64,000 nt of DNA from Carnegiea gigantea (taxonomy: Eukaryota > Streptophyta > Magnoliopsida > Caryophyllales > Cactaceae). How positions within the stretch are numbered: position 1 is the stretch's first letter; each line of letters starts with the position of its first letter. The stretch is from NCBI GenBank assembly GCA_029747015.1, contig JAKOGI010000107.1:228106-292105 (forward strand). Reading direction: 5' to 3'. Positions 23,904 through 32,851 of the stretch are shown piece by piece. Position numbers and translations under genes: made by a program. Below the pieces are notes generated by a model that was given only the letters and a program-made list of their open reading frames with translations, ran no database searches and had not been told where the DNA came from.

Positions 23904-24539
23904 GGTTTTATGGCCCAAAATCTCGGGTTTAGGCACGGGGTGACCATGCTGCATGGGCACGGGCGTGCCGCGACATAGAAGACCGAAGAACAGAGCAGCA
24001 GAGAAGTGACACGGTGTGCCCGTGCCATGTGGCACGGTCGTGCCACATGGCACGACATGACCGTGCCGCCCTGGCACGACCGTGCCAGGGGAAATTTTCT
24101 GCCGACTTAAAGTGGCGGCTAGGGTTGCGCTTTGGTGACGGTTTTGGAAGGTGGTAGCTAGGGTTTTCAGGGGAAAACCCTGCCTCACAGACCCTATATA
24201 AAGGGGGTCTAGGGCCTTGTTTCAAAACACACTTCAGTACTCATAAACACATTGAGAGGTAAAAGTCGTTTGTGAGAGATTACAATAGAGAGATTGTAAT
24301 TCTGCTCTTTGATCGAATCACTGAGGTGATTGTGATCGTGGTGTACTTTCCTGCTCATAGTGAATTGTTCTGGTGCTGTCGCCGTCCGTGGTTTTTCCCA
24401 CATTGGGTTTTCCACGTTAAATTCCTGTGTTCTTGTTCTCTTCCTATTGTTCTGTTATTTGTGATTGGTTGAATTTCTGATTTTCTATTGCATCCTATCG
24501 CTTCCGCTATACTGTTATTCTGATATTAATTTCCTAACA
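23899..24539 (+). repeat. 5' LTR of the mosaic Copia element
   Basis: 641 bp. A TATATAAA box lies at 24195-24202. U3 is packed with ggcacggtcgtgcc-type palindromes (24000-24090). The downstream two-thirds is nearly identical to the 3' LTR, but the first 200 bases differ strongly. Confidence 0.9.
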
Positions 24540-24541
24540 AG

Positions 24542-24553
24542 TGGTATCAGAGC
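24542..24553 (+). other. Primer-binding site (tRNA-iMet), first
   Basis: TGGTATCAGAGC two bases after the LTR end, the usual primer site of plant Copia elements. Confidence 0.9.
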
Positions 24554-24565
24554 TCTGGTTATAGG

Positions 24566-24757
24566 ATGTCTTCTATCATGAGGGTAGATATTCAGAAATT
24601 CGATGGAGAGATTAGTTTTAATCTCTGGAAGGGTGCAGATGAGAGCAGTTCTCATTCAGCACGGGTTGTGGAAGGTTCTGAAGGGACCTCACGTAAAACC
24701 CGAGAAGATAACTGACGAACAATGGGCAGCAGACCAAAAGAAGAGGCGTGGATCGTT
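24566..24757 (+). pseudogene. Copia gag N-terminus, copy 1
   Basis: The start ATG at 24566 gives MSSIMRVDIQKFDGEISF, the KFDGxNF-type opening of Copia gag. Compared with the second copy at 25632, there is one extra G near 24630 and another near 24665. Homology to gag stops at about 24757, where unrelated LTR sequence begins. Confidence 0.8.
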
Positions 24758-25197
24758 GACGGTTGGTGGCCAAGACATATGTTTGCGGCTAGGATTGAAC
24801 CCTTGGTACCTGTGGGGCTTCCCTATAAATACTAGGTTGTTTAACCTTGTTTGATGCGGTGCAACTTGGGAGTGCCTGTGGGCAATTTCCTTTTCTATTC
24901 CACTTTTTGTTGGGAGTTAGTATTGAGAGATTTTCGTTGTAATTGATCTCTTTCTTGGGTGTTTGAGATCTGTGTCTCTCTTGTTGTTGATCTCTGTATT
25001 GGGAATGAGATCGTTCTGTACTAACTCATATGATAGTGGATTTTGTGTCGGTGTTGCCGCCCGTGGTTTTCTCCCGTTTTGGGTTTCCACGTAAATCTTG
25101 TGTGTCGCTGTTTTGTTCATGTTATTCTGGTTTGAATTTCTGAATATCTATTTCATCCTATCGCTTCCGCTATTATTACCGCTCTAATTTCCTAACA
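24758..25197 (+). repeat. Fragment of a second Copia LTR
   Basis: Contains ccctataaatac (TATA-type) near 24822. It ends with tcgcttccgctat..ctctaatttcctaaca, the same kind of U5 end as the outer LTRs, followed directly by a primer site. Its 5' part is missing. Confidence 0.65.
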
Positions 25198-25199
25198 AG

Positions 25200-25211
25200 T
25201 GGTATCAGAGC
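25200..25211 (+). other. Primer-binding site (tRNA-iMet), second
   Basis: TGGTATCAGAGC following the end of the internal LTR fragment. Confidence 0.85.
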
Positions 25212-25423
25212 CGATGGTGCGTTCGGCTAGGCAACAAAAAGGTGTGGCATGGTGGACCCCATGGACGAGCTTGGTGAAATGACACGCAGGTGTTGATCGA
25301 GCGGTAATACGTGTGCTGCAGCGTGGCTCGATGGTATGGATAAGCTCTTGATGGGTGGCTTGACACCTTGGTAAAGGCTTCCGCTCAAGGGGGAGCTTGT
25401 GCACTCATGTGTAAGGGGGAGAT
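25212..25423 (+). other. Short internal region of a TRIM-like element with polypurine tract
   Basis: Non-coding, ending in AAGGGGGAGAT directly before an LTR start. This is the expected short interior of a terminal-repeat retrotransposon in miniature. Confidence 0.55.
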
Positions 25424-25605
25424 TGTTGGGAACGTCACACATGAGTAAAGAAGTCCCACATCGGGAGTTTGAGAAGAAGGGTCATGGAATATAAGTCAAG
25501 TGGGCTACTCCTCCTATTGCCAATTGGTTTTAGGATGGAACCTCACTTGGACTTGTTGCCATAGACCGTAGTTGAAGTGGGCTCCCTCCTTGGATCTCCC
25601 TAACA
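25424..25605 (+). repeat. 182-bp TRIM-like LTR
   Basis: Begins TGTTGGGAACGTCACACATG, includes gaagtcccacatcggg, and ends ctccctaaca. It is bounded on the left by a polypurine tract and on the right by a primer site, so it is joined as if it were both a 3' and a 5' LTR. Confidence 0.7.
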
Positions 25606-25607
25606 AG

Positions 25608-25619
25608 TGGTATCAGAGC
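25608..25619 (+). other. Primer-binding site (tRNA-iMet), third
   Basis: TGGTATCAGAGC, followed by the same TCTGGTTATAGG leader as the first primer site. Confidence 0.85.
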
Positions 25620-25631
25620 TCTGGTTATAGG

Positions 25632-25830
25632 ATGTCTTCTATCATGAGGGTAGATATTCAGAAATTCGATGGAGAGATTAGTTTTAATCTCTGGAAGGTG
25701 CAGATGAGAGCAGTTCTCATTCAGCACGGTTGTGGAAGGTTCTGAAGGGACCTCACGTAAAACCCGAGAAGATAACTGACGAACAATGGGCAGCAGACCC
25801 AAAGAAGAGGCGTGGATCGTTGACGGATGA
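25632..25830 (+). pseudogene. Copia gag N-terminus, copy 2
   Basis: Repeats 24566-24757 but in the intact frame through LWKVQMRAVLIQHG. It continues to SLTDEE and then runs into a polypurine-like ccaaggtggag and LTR sequence. Confidence 0.8.
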
Positions 25831-25853
25831 GGAATTTGGTCCAAGGTGGAGTT

Positions 25854-26024
25854 TGTTGGGATTTGTCCCAAATTCCTTTGCCGGTTTTGGAAATAAATAA
25901 AGTTATTTCCTTTTATGAGATTATTTCTTGGCATCCAAGATCATGTTGTGTGTTTGAGATCTTCTGTATTATGAAAATTATATTATTTCCATACTTTGGG
26001 TTGAAGATTTTTCCTTTTTTGGAA
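25854..26024 (+). repeat. Start of a further LTR inside gag
   Basis: TGTTGGGATTTGTCCCAAAT is preceded by ggtccaaggtggag (polypurine-like). It runs to about 26024, after which gag coding sequence resumes. Only the beginning or a shortened LTR is present. Confidence 0.55.
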
Positions 26025-26901
26025 AGTTGATGATGAGGATAAGGCTATTTTGCTTGTTGTGTCGTTACCCCCTTCTTATAAACACTTTAAGGAGATTATG
26101 CTATATAGTAATTCTAATACTATATCGTTTGAACATGTTAAGTCAAACCTGTTGTCTAAAGAGAAGTTTGATCTTGACATTCATGATTCTGCTGAAGGAT
26201 TAGCAGTAAGGGGTACAGCACCTGAAAAGGGGAACGGTAATAGGAGTAAGAACCGTTCTAAGTCTAAAAATCCTCATGTTGGTAAGACCTGCAATTACTG
26301 TGGTAAATTGGGTCATATTATTGCTAACTGCTGGAAACTGCAAAAGAAGAAGGAGAAAAAGGAAGATAATTCTGAGGAGCCTGCTGAAGCTTCATTTGCT
26401 GAATCTGATTCTGATGGGGACGTTCTGTTTGCTACCTCTACTGAAGGGGGGAGCGATTCTGATTGGATTCTTGATCCTGGGTGTACCTATCATATGTGTC
26501 CTCACAAGGACTGGTTTTCAACATATGATCCAGTTGATTCAACAGTAGTTCACATGGGCAATAATGCCCAGTGTAAAGTAACTGGAATTGGTACTGTTAA
26601 AATCAAGACTCATGATGGCGCTGTCAGGACCTTATGGAATGTTCGTCATGTTCCTGACTTGAAGCGTAACCTCATCTCGTTGGGCACCCTTGAATCCAAA
26701 GGGTGCAAATATTCAGCTGAAGGTGGAGTTCCGAAGGTCTCAAAGGGCAGTAGGATTCTGCTGAAGGGTTTGAGGCAAGGAGGCCTCTATGTCTTGCAAG
26801 CATCTACTGTGACAGGTTATATGAAGGAAAGTTCATATAAATCATCTCCTAGAGCTAAGTTCAAGCATTGCTTGAACTCAGTTAGTATTCGCAGTCATTG
26901 A
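26025..26901 (+). pseudogene. Copia gag C-terminus and protease, pol deleted
   Basis: An open frame contains the gag segment VVSLPPSYKHFKEIM, a basic region, a CCHC zinc knuckle CNYCGKLGHIIANC (26290-26331), an acidic stretch, then the aspartic protease region WILDPGCTYHMCP near 26463. The protease motif is normally D-S/T-G; here it is D-P-G, which would be expected to abolish activity. A GAG-pre-integrase-like start (VRHVPDLKRNLISLG) follows, and the frame stops at 26901 shortly before the polypurine tract (26983-27000). Integrase, reverse transcriptase and RNase H are absent. Confidence 0.85.
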
Positions 26902-27001
26902 GAAGCCTTGTGGGGCATAGCCCCATAGGGGGCATCACCCCTTGGGGTGTGACGACGACGACGGTAATTGAAGACTGGAGATTTTGGTCCAAGGTGAAGA
27001 T

Positions 27002-27659
27002 TGTTGGGTTTTATGGCCCAAAATCTCGAGTATCGGCACGGGGAGCCCATGCTGCACAGACACGGGCGTGCCAAGACGAAGAGCCGAAGGCGAGAGGGAC
27101 AGAAAATTGGCACGGGGGCACCGTGCCATATGGCACGGTCGTGCCATGTGGCACCGGGTGACCGTGCCACGTGGCACCGGGTGACCGTGCCACGTGGCAC
27201 GGTCGTGCCTCGGGTCTTCTCGCCGCCGCTTTCGGATGGCGGCTAGGGTTGCGCTTTGGTGACGGTTTTGGAAGGTGGTAGCTAGGGTTTTCAGGGGGAA
27301 ATCCTGCCTCACAGACCCTATATAAAGGGGGTCTAGGGCCTTGTTTCAAAACACACTTCAGTACTCATAAACACATTGAGAGGGAAAAGTCGTTTGTGAG
27401 AGATTACAATAGAGAGATTGTAATTCTGCTCTTTGATCGAATCACTGAGGTGATTGTGATCGTGGTGTACTTTCCTGCTCATAGTGAATTGTTCTGGTGC
27501 TGTCGCCGTCTGTGGTTTTTCCCACATTGGGTTTTCCACGTTAAATTCCTGTGTTCTTGTTCTCTTCCTATTGTTCTGTTGTTTGTGATTGGTTGAATTT
27601 CTGATTTTCTATTGCATCCTATCGCTTCCGCTATACTGTTATTCTGATATTAATTTCCT

Positions 27660-27663
<4 letters not shown>
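27002..27663 (+). repeat. 3' LTR of the mosaic Copia element
   Basis: 662 bp with TATATAAA at 27319-27326. From about 27240 it differs from the 5' LTR at only a few positions. Upstream (27020-27230) it has a different arrangement of ggcacggtcgtgcc motifs. It is followed directly by (TA)n. Confidence 0.9.

Positions 27664-27703
<40 letters not shown>
27664..27703. repeat. (TA)n microsatellite, right flank of the Copia insertion
   Basis: Continuation of the TA tract at 23812-23898. Confidence 0.95.
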
Positions 27704-27704
<1 letters not shown>

Positions 27705-27726
27705 GAATACAATAACAAAATTTGTC

Positions 27727-27946
27727 TTATTATGAGTATAATCAATTGTAATCACCTATTTAACAACAATGTTAAATGTAAATTATGTTTAATAAGTAGG
27801 ATTTTTAGATATCTGAATGAAGAGTTGAAGACAACTTTATTATGAGTATAATCAATTGTAATCACCTATTTAACAACAATGTTAAATGTAAATTATGTTT
27901 AATAAGTAGGATTTTTGGATATCTGAATGAAGAGTTGAAGACAACT
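27727..27946. repeat. 110-bp tandem duplication
   Basis: Units 27727-27836 and 27837-27946 are almost identical; one A/G difference was seen in the gatttttrgatatc region. No coding content. Confidence 0.92.
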
Positions 27947-29586
27947 TTATATTTACCAGTGAAATGACTAACGAAACAATGCTAGGGACAAAAAACGAAA
28001 ATAGGATATCACAAGACTACATCACCAGTGATAGTAGTGAATGGTTTAAGTCAGTGAAGTGGCGCATTTGCCGTTCTATTTTCAATTAATGTAAGGAGAT
28101 ATTTTTAGATTAGTTTCTCTTACATTTCATTATTTGAATTTAAAACAATATTTCATCTCACGAAATTAACTTCTTGTATACTTCGAGTTTCGCACTAGTA
28201 GTTCAATAATACTTTGTGTTAAAATGATAAATATGACAAATTTGCATAAATCAAGAACAGTGATGTATATTGTACATCTAGGAGTATGTACCTCAATTTG
28301 TCACGCATATATGTTTTTTCAGCGTATATTTGTCATATAAATAATTTTTAATATGTGACGCTCACGTTGCTTCTGGGAGTCGGTGACCTTAGAAAAATGA
28401 TATAGACTCTTAGTATTGGTATAATTCCAAATTCACATTTTTCAATTTGAAAGATAAGTAATACATCATAGATAATCGTTCTCTCAAAAATTAGATATGT
28501 AATACCATCATATAAAATAGAACGTAAGTCAATGTGATACAACATTCCACATATTTATGGATTTGATATGCTAATTAAATCGGACAAGTCAATTAGCTGC
28601 ACGGTTGTCTTGTCTTAAACATGTGAGATTTCTATCTTAGTCCATGATTGTAAGAAGATGAAAGCATTTGAATAAGAGTTTGCATCTCTTAGGCTCCATT
28701 TGGCCCTTATGGTGGCAAGAAAAGTTGAAGGAAAAAAGGTAGGGAGAAAATAAATTTTTTTTCCTCTTATTTGGATTGAAAAAAATACAAGAATTTGGAT
28801 GAAAAACTTAAGTATTTATGAACTATTTGAATTATGCTGATGTCATATAAGCAATGTGAGGTTGGAGGAGGTTGAAAATTTTCCTCACTATTTTACGAGG
28901 AGAATTGTATCACTTGTTTTTAACAATTTTTCCAACTAACTTTCCTTCATTTTTTTCTTTGTGATTTTCTCTGAACAAAACACAAGAAAAAAAGTTAACT
29001 TTTCTAAATTTTTTTCTTTTCATCAAATTTTTCAAGGTCCAAATGCAGCATTAGGATATCTGAATTTTTCTTTGAAGTTTTTAAATAAGTATTTTGTTAT
29101 CTCCCTTAATCCAATATGTGTGTCCTCTCAACTAGACGTGGGCGATTGGGTCATTGAGTTTAAAGTTTAAAATTAGATTATTTTCAGTTCAAGTTTGTTT
29201 GAGTTAGTAAGATTTGGTTAGATTTCCATTCTCTTTTGATTTTGGTTTTGAGCCGAGTCAGTTTTGATTCAAGTTGATTTCAGTAAGTTAATGTTAAGTC
29301 TGACATACATGTCTTATAGAGAAGAATAATTTTGATTAAATATATAGGTTCGATCTTTCAATTTTAATTTTAAATTTACTCAAATTAGACTATTTTAAAT
29401 ATCAAATTAGATATAAATTTAGATTATTCAATTCACATTTCTTTTATAAGTTCTGCCCTCAATCACAAATTCGCAAGCATCATTCATCCGCAAGAATGGA
29501 GGAGATACTTGGAGTGTTGGTATTGGCGGTCGCTAAAAATAAGATGGATCTCCTCTTAATTATACGTAATTACGTAATACGTATAC
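27947..29586. other. non-coding sequence upstream of MTHFR
   Basis: AT-rich. The segment 28258-28410 is related to 22020-22175. No gene is seen. Confidence 0.55.
28258..28410. repeat. diverged dispersed repeat (partner at 22020-22175)
   Basis: Same order of tgtatattgtac, gtatgtac, gtatatttgtcatat, tttttaatat and ttctgggag-like blocks as its partner. Confidence 0.4.
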
Positions 29587-29587
29587 A

Positions 29588-29595
29588 TATATAAA
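29588..29595 (+). promoter_or_regulatory. Putative TATA box of the MTHFR locus
   Basis: TATATAAA-like sequence (atatataaa). It is followed after about 30 bases by a CT-rich leader (29628-29766) typical of plant 5' untranslated regions, then the MTHFR start. Confidence 0.5.
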
Positions 29596-29766
29596 TTGTA
29601 AAAATAAAGGTGAAAAGCCAATCCTTTGTCTCCTTTTCATCCTTCTCTCATAAAATTTTCACACGCTCCAGACTTCTCTTCTCTTTTTCACTCTTCCCTC
29701 CCCAGCCCACCGCCATTCTTCTCAGAGCTTCTCAACCTCCATTACTGACCTTCAACCTCTCCTTCA

Positions 29767-30172
29767 ATGATGAAGATAATCGATAAGATTAGAACAGGGG
29801 ATGTGGAGAACAAGACCCTCTTCTCCTTCGAATTCTTCCCACCGAAGAGAGAAAGAAGTGGTCGAGAATCTCTTCGAAAGAATGGAGAGAATGGTGGTTC
29901 ATGGCCCTGCTTTCTGCGACATTACATGGGGCGCAGGAGGTTCTACCGCTGATCTAACCCTAGAAATCGCCAATCGAATGCAGAACATTGTGTGTGTGGA
30001 GACGATGATGCATCTCACTTGCACTAACATGCCTGTTGAGAAAATTGATCATGCTCTAGAAACCATCAAATCTAATGGTCTCCAGAATGTTCTCGCTCTT
30101 CGTGGTGAACCACCTCATGGGCAGGACAAGTTTGTTCAAGTTGAGGGTGGATTTGCTTGCGCCCTTGATCTT
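29767..30172 (+). pseudogene. MTHFR: MTHFR exon 1 (frameshifted)
   Basis: Starts ATGATGAAG and gives KIIDKIRTG and FSFEFFPPK. One extra base within 29849-29857 shifts the frame. The correct reading resumes as [20 protein letters not shown] and continues to ACALDL. The donor CTT|GTATTG at 30173 is canonical. The second Met (29770) matches the family start equally well. Confidence 0.92.
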
Positions 30173-30288
30173 GTATTGTCTCTTTCTTTGTATTTCCTTC
30201 CCCTGTTTTTTTCTCTGTCCTCTGTTTTTGGGGGTTTAGGTTTTGGTTGGAAATGCTAATTGAATTCTGGGGTTTGAGTGTTTACTTG

Positions 30289-30897
30289 TGTAAATATAAA
30301 TTTCGCGCCTAAAATTAATTAGGCAAGAAATTGATATGAACAAATTTATTCTTGTATTGATACAGTGTGTAGGCACAATCTCTGAATTTAATACAGTAAA
30401 ATGATCCTCTAATTCGATCTCCTAATAATTTGAGTATTCCGAGGACTTGATGCTTGATCTCAGTTGATGCAAATCAGTTGAAAAACTTTGAAGGTTGTTT
30501 TTGATTTTGATCTGCAAGTGGCTGATTGTGGTTTCTGTAGCTCTGCAAGTCTTGATCCTTCTCACTTGGTAGCTAGATGCTCCTTGCCGTTTGAGCTCTG
30601 AATTCTGCCAATGCTGAATGATCCAAATGAAGGGAAATAACCCTTATTTATAGACTCTGCCAGCTAGGGTTAGAGCCGGATTTAGGACATAGGTCGAATA
30701 ATTATTTTCTTACTTTTAAATAAAAAAATAATTACTAATCTTTGCATCATCGATGACACATGGTGGTTTTTAATTGGCTGAAATTAATTTTGACCAAGCG
30801 GGTCCACCAAAGTCAACGTGACACATGGCAATCTGTATTTGGCTGATCTTTTACACGTGGCACCATCTGATTGATTGCAGAAGTTTTGCCTTCTACA
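30289..30897 (-). repeat. 3' LTR of the Tat element
   Basis: On the minus strand it starts TGTAGAAGGC at 30897 and ends TTTACA at 30289. It matches the 5' LTR throughout with scattered differences. Confidence 0.9.
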
Positions 30898-30914
30898 AAT
30901 GCCCCATCGAGAGT
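30898..30914 (-). other. Polypurine tract of the Tat element
   Basis: The minus strand reads CTCGATGGGGCATT directly before TGTAGAAGG, the position and composition of a Gypsy polypurine tract. Confidence 0.7.
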
Positions 30915-31041
30915 CGGTTGCGTACACAAATTTGAAGCGTGTGTTTCTTTTTGAAGTGGCTGAGTCTCGAAATCAAAAATTTGACGGGTCAATTTTTTAT
31001 TTGCCAAGTAATAAATTTTGTTTACCTTAAGGCTTTCCCCC

Positions 31042-31074
<33 letters not shown>

Positions 31075-31416
31075 AATGGAGATAACCAACATGACCCTTA
31101 TTTGACAAGCCCCAAAAATAAATGCAGGTCCAAAACAGAAGCCCTTTTTTTTTTTTTTGTGGGAGAGCTGCTCTCCTAAAAAAAAAAAAAAAAAGGAATT
31201 GAGATTTTGGATGGAAGTACGGCACGTTCTCATATTTCAGTTTTTTTTTTGATTTTTTTTAAAAGCTTATGATAACTTTTTGATAATTTCTGATAAAATT
31301 TTATTAACAAACTCTGGATAGAATTCATCAATGACTCAAAAGAATAGAAACTGCTGATATTTGAATTGAAGTAGGAGTAGGAAATCTGAATGGCCGATTG
31401 CTATATAAATTCACCT
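30915..31416. other. non-coding part of the Tat cargo region
   Basis: Includes (TTTA)n at 31042-31068, poly(T) at about 31145-31160 and poly(A) at about 31178-31194. No protein is seen. Confidence 0.5.
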
Positions 31417-32188
31417 TCAGCATCTATAATTCATCAGCTTCACCTTCTCATATCTTTTTTTGTTTCGATTCTCATCAATCAAGTGCCCTTTAATTAATTT
31501 CACCAAAGAAGTAAGTATCTGAATTAATTTGCTCGAACCCATTAACACCAATGTTGAAATTATAGGTCCCATCAATGCACTTCCCATGAAAACAGTCCGA
31601 TTGAATTGAGCCAAGGCTGCCATTGCTGAGCCAGCCTTTTTTTTTCCCCCTCGAGCTCGTAGTGTGCAAAAGTGATCATAGAGTATCGACTCAAGTAGTG
31701 GGAATAATCTTGCTTTTAGGATCAAATCCTGCAATTTTCGATTAAACTCACCTGAGATTCGATCCTCAAATTGCTCCAATACTCTCAATTTATCCTCCTC
31801 ACCACATGATCTTTTCAGAACTTCAATGAGATTCTCAATGTTCCCCCCCCCCCAAAAAAAAGAGTTGAATTTGCTTCTAAATTGACAAAGCAATGCGAGA
31901 GATTTGGTAGGAAATCAGGCAATATTGAAAGAAGGATCGAGGAGTGTAATATTGATAGGCGTTGAGGCTGTCAATGAGGGCTTTGAGTTGAGAGAGATTG
32001 GAGAGAATGGAGTCATGAGGAGAGAGAATGGTGGATGCTCTGCTTTCAAGTTCTAACAGTGCTTTAACATTGGATGAGTTGACATCTACTTGTAAATAGT
32101 AAAGGTGCTTGATTTGTAGATCATCTAATGTTCTATTTAGTACTTGAAGAAATGCAGAGGCTTGCTCGTCGAGGGCATCATCCGCCAT
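31417..32188 (-). pseudogene. Host-like gene fragment inside the Tat element (unrecognised helical protein)
   Basis: Two overlapping minus-strand frames make one interrupted protein. The first starts MADDALDEQASAFLQVLNRT at 32188 and reads through LLELESRASTILSPHDSIL and LSQLKALIDSLN. The second, in another frame from about 31893, reads IENLIEVLKRSCGEEDKLRV, ISGEFNRKLQDLILKARLFP, AMAALAQFNRTVFMG and IQILTSLVKLIKG. Leucine-rich helical repeats suggest an armadillo/HEAT-like fold. The family was not recognised and this is only an inference. A C/A homopolymer (31845-31860) marks the frame break. A CT-rich leader precedes the ATG. T-runs on the plus strand downstream (31145-31260) could be the poly(A) of a retroposed copy. 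It does not resemble any retroelement protein. Confidence 0.5.
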
Positions 32189-32376
32189 GAGAGAGAGAGA
32201 GAGAAGGACACCAGCGAAAAGAAGAATCGAGAAGCCCTCTGTCGTCGCCTTCTTTTGTTTGATAGTGTCAAATTACGTACAAGTGTTGGCCCCATAAGAC
32301 CAACACTTCATCGTAATTTTGCATACTTTTGTTTTTACCCTGCTTCTGCAGAGAAGTTTGCAATCCTGACTTCCTC

Positions 32377-32408
<32 letters not shown>

Positions 32409-32569
32409 GTATAATTAAACCAAGAGCTACTGATTTATATTTGGTTTGCTCTTTTTTTTTGGGTGAATTTTTTTAGGTCACCTTTTTGCTTTTTGTTAGA
32501 GAACTTAAATTTATATTCTTTTATTATTTTTTTTTTTTAAGGAAGCTGCTGAATCAACTTAAATTTCCT

Positions 32570-32850
32570 CCTTTCAACCGCGACTCCGCCGATTAGATCA
32601 TGAAGTGAGGTCAACTTCTAAGACGAGGAATCGTTTCTCCCCGTAGATTCGATTCTTCGCTGGCGACTCCCTCACCTAATCTAATTGGGGTCGACTTGAA
32701 CTTCTTCCTTCCAGCCACGACTCCTCCGATTAGATCGCAAAATGAGGTCGACTTTTAAGACGAGGAATCGTTTCTCCCCGTAGATTCGATTCTTCGTAGG
32801 CGACTCCCTCACTTAATCTAATTGGGGTCGACTTGCCTTTCTTCCTTCAC
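32570..32850 (+). repeat. 137-bp tandem duplication upstream of the antisense PMD gene
   Basis: Two units of about 137 bp (cgactcc at 32581 and again at 32718) share gattagatc, aagacgaggaatcgtttctc and ctaattggggtcgactt. The pair ends two bases before the first ATG of the PMD-like gene (32852), so it may be its leader or promoter. Confidence 0.85.
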
Positions 32851-32851
32851 C

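Larger units (their letters stand above)
23899..27663 (+). mobile_element. Mosaic, pol-deleted Copia element
   Basis: LTRs at 23899-24539 and 27002-27663 both begin TGTTGGGTTTTATGG and end TTCCTAACA. Between them are: primer site and gag start; a fragment of a second LTR with its own primer site; a short internal region plus a 182-bp TRIM-like LTR with a third primer site; the same gag start again; the beginning of yet another LTR; then gag C-terminus and protease. Integrase, reverse transcriptase and RNase H are missing. The whole is flanked by TA repeats. Confidence 0.85.

Noticed and set aside
23709..24188. 159-codon minus-strand frame across (TA)n and the Copia LTR
   Set aside because: It spans a microsatellite and antisense LTR sequence, with no domain.
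32144..32476. 110-codon plus-strand frame
   Set aside because: Antisense to the leader of the host-like fragment, low complexity.
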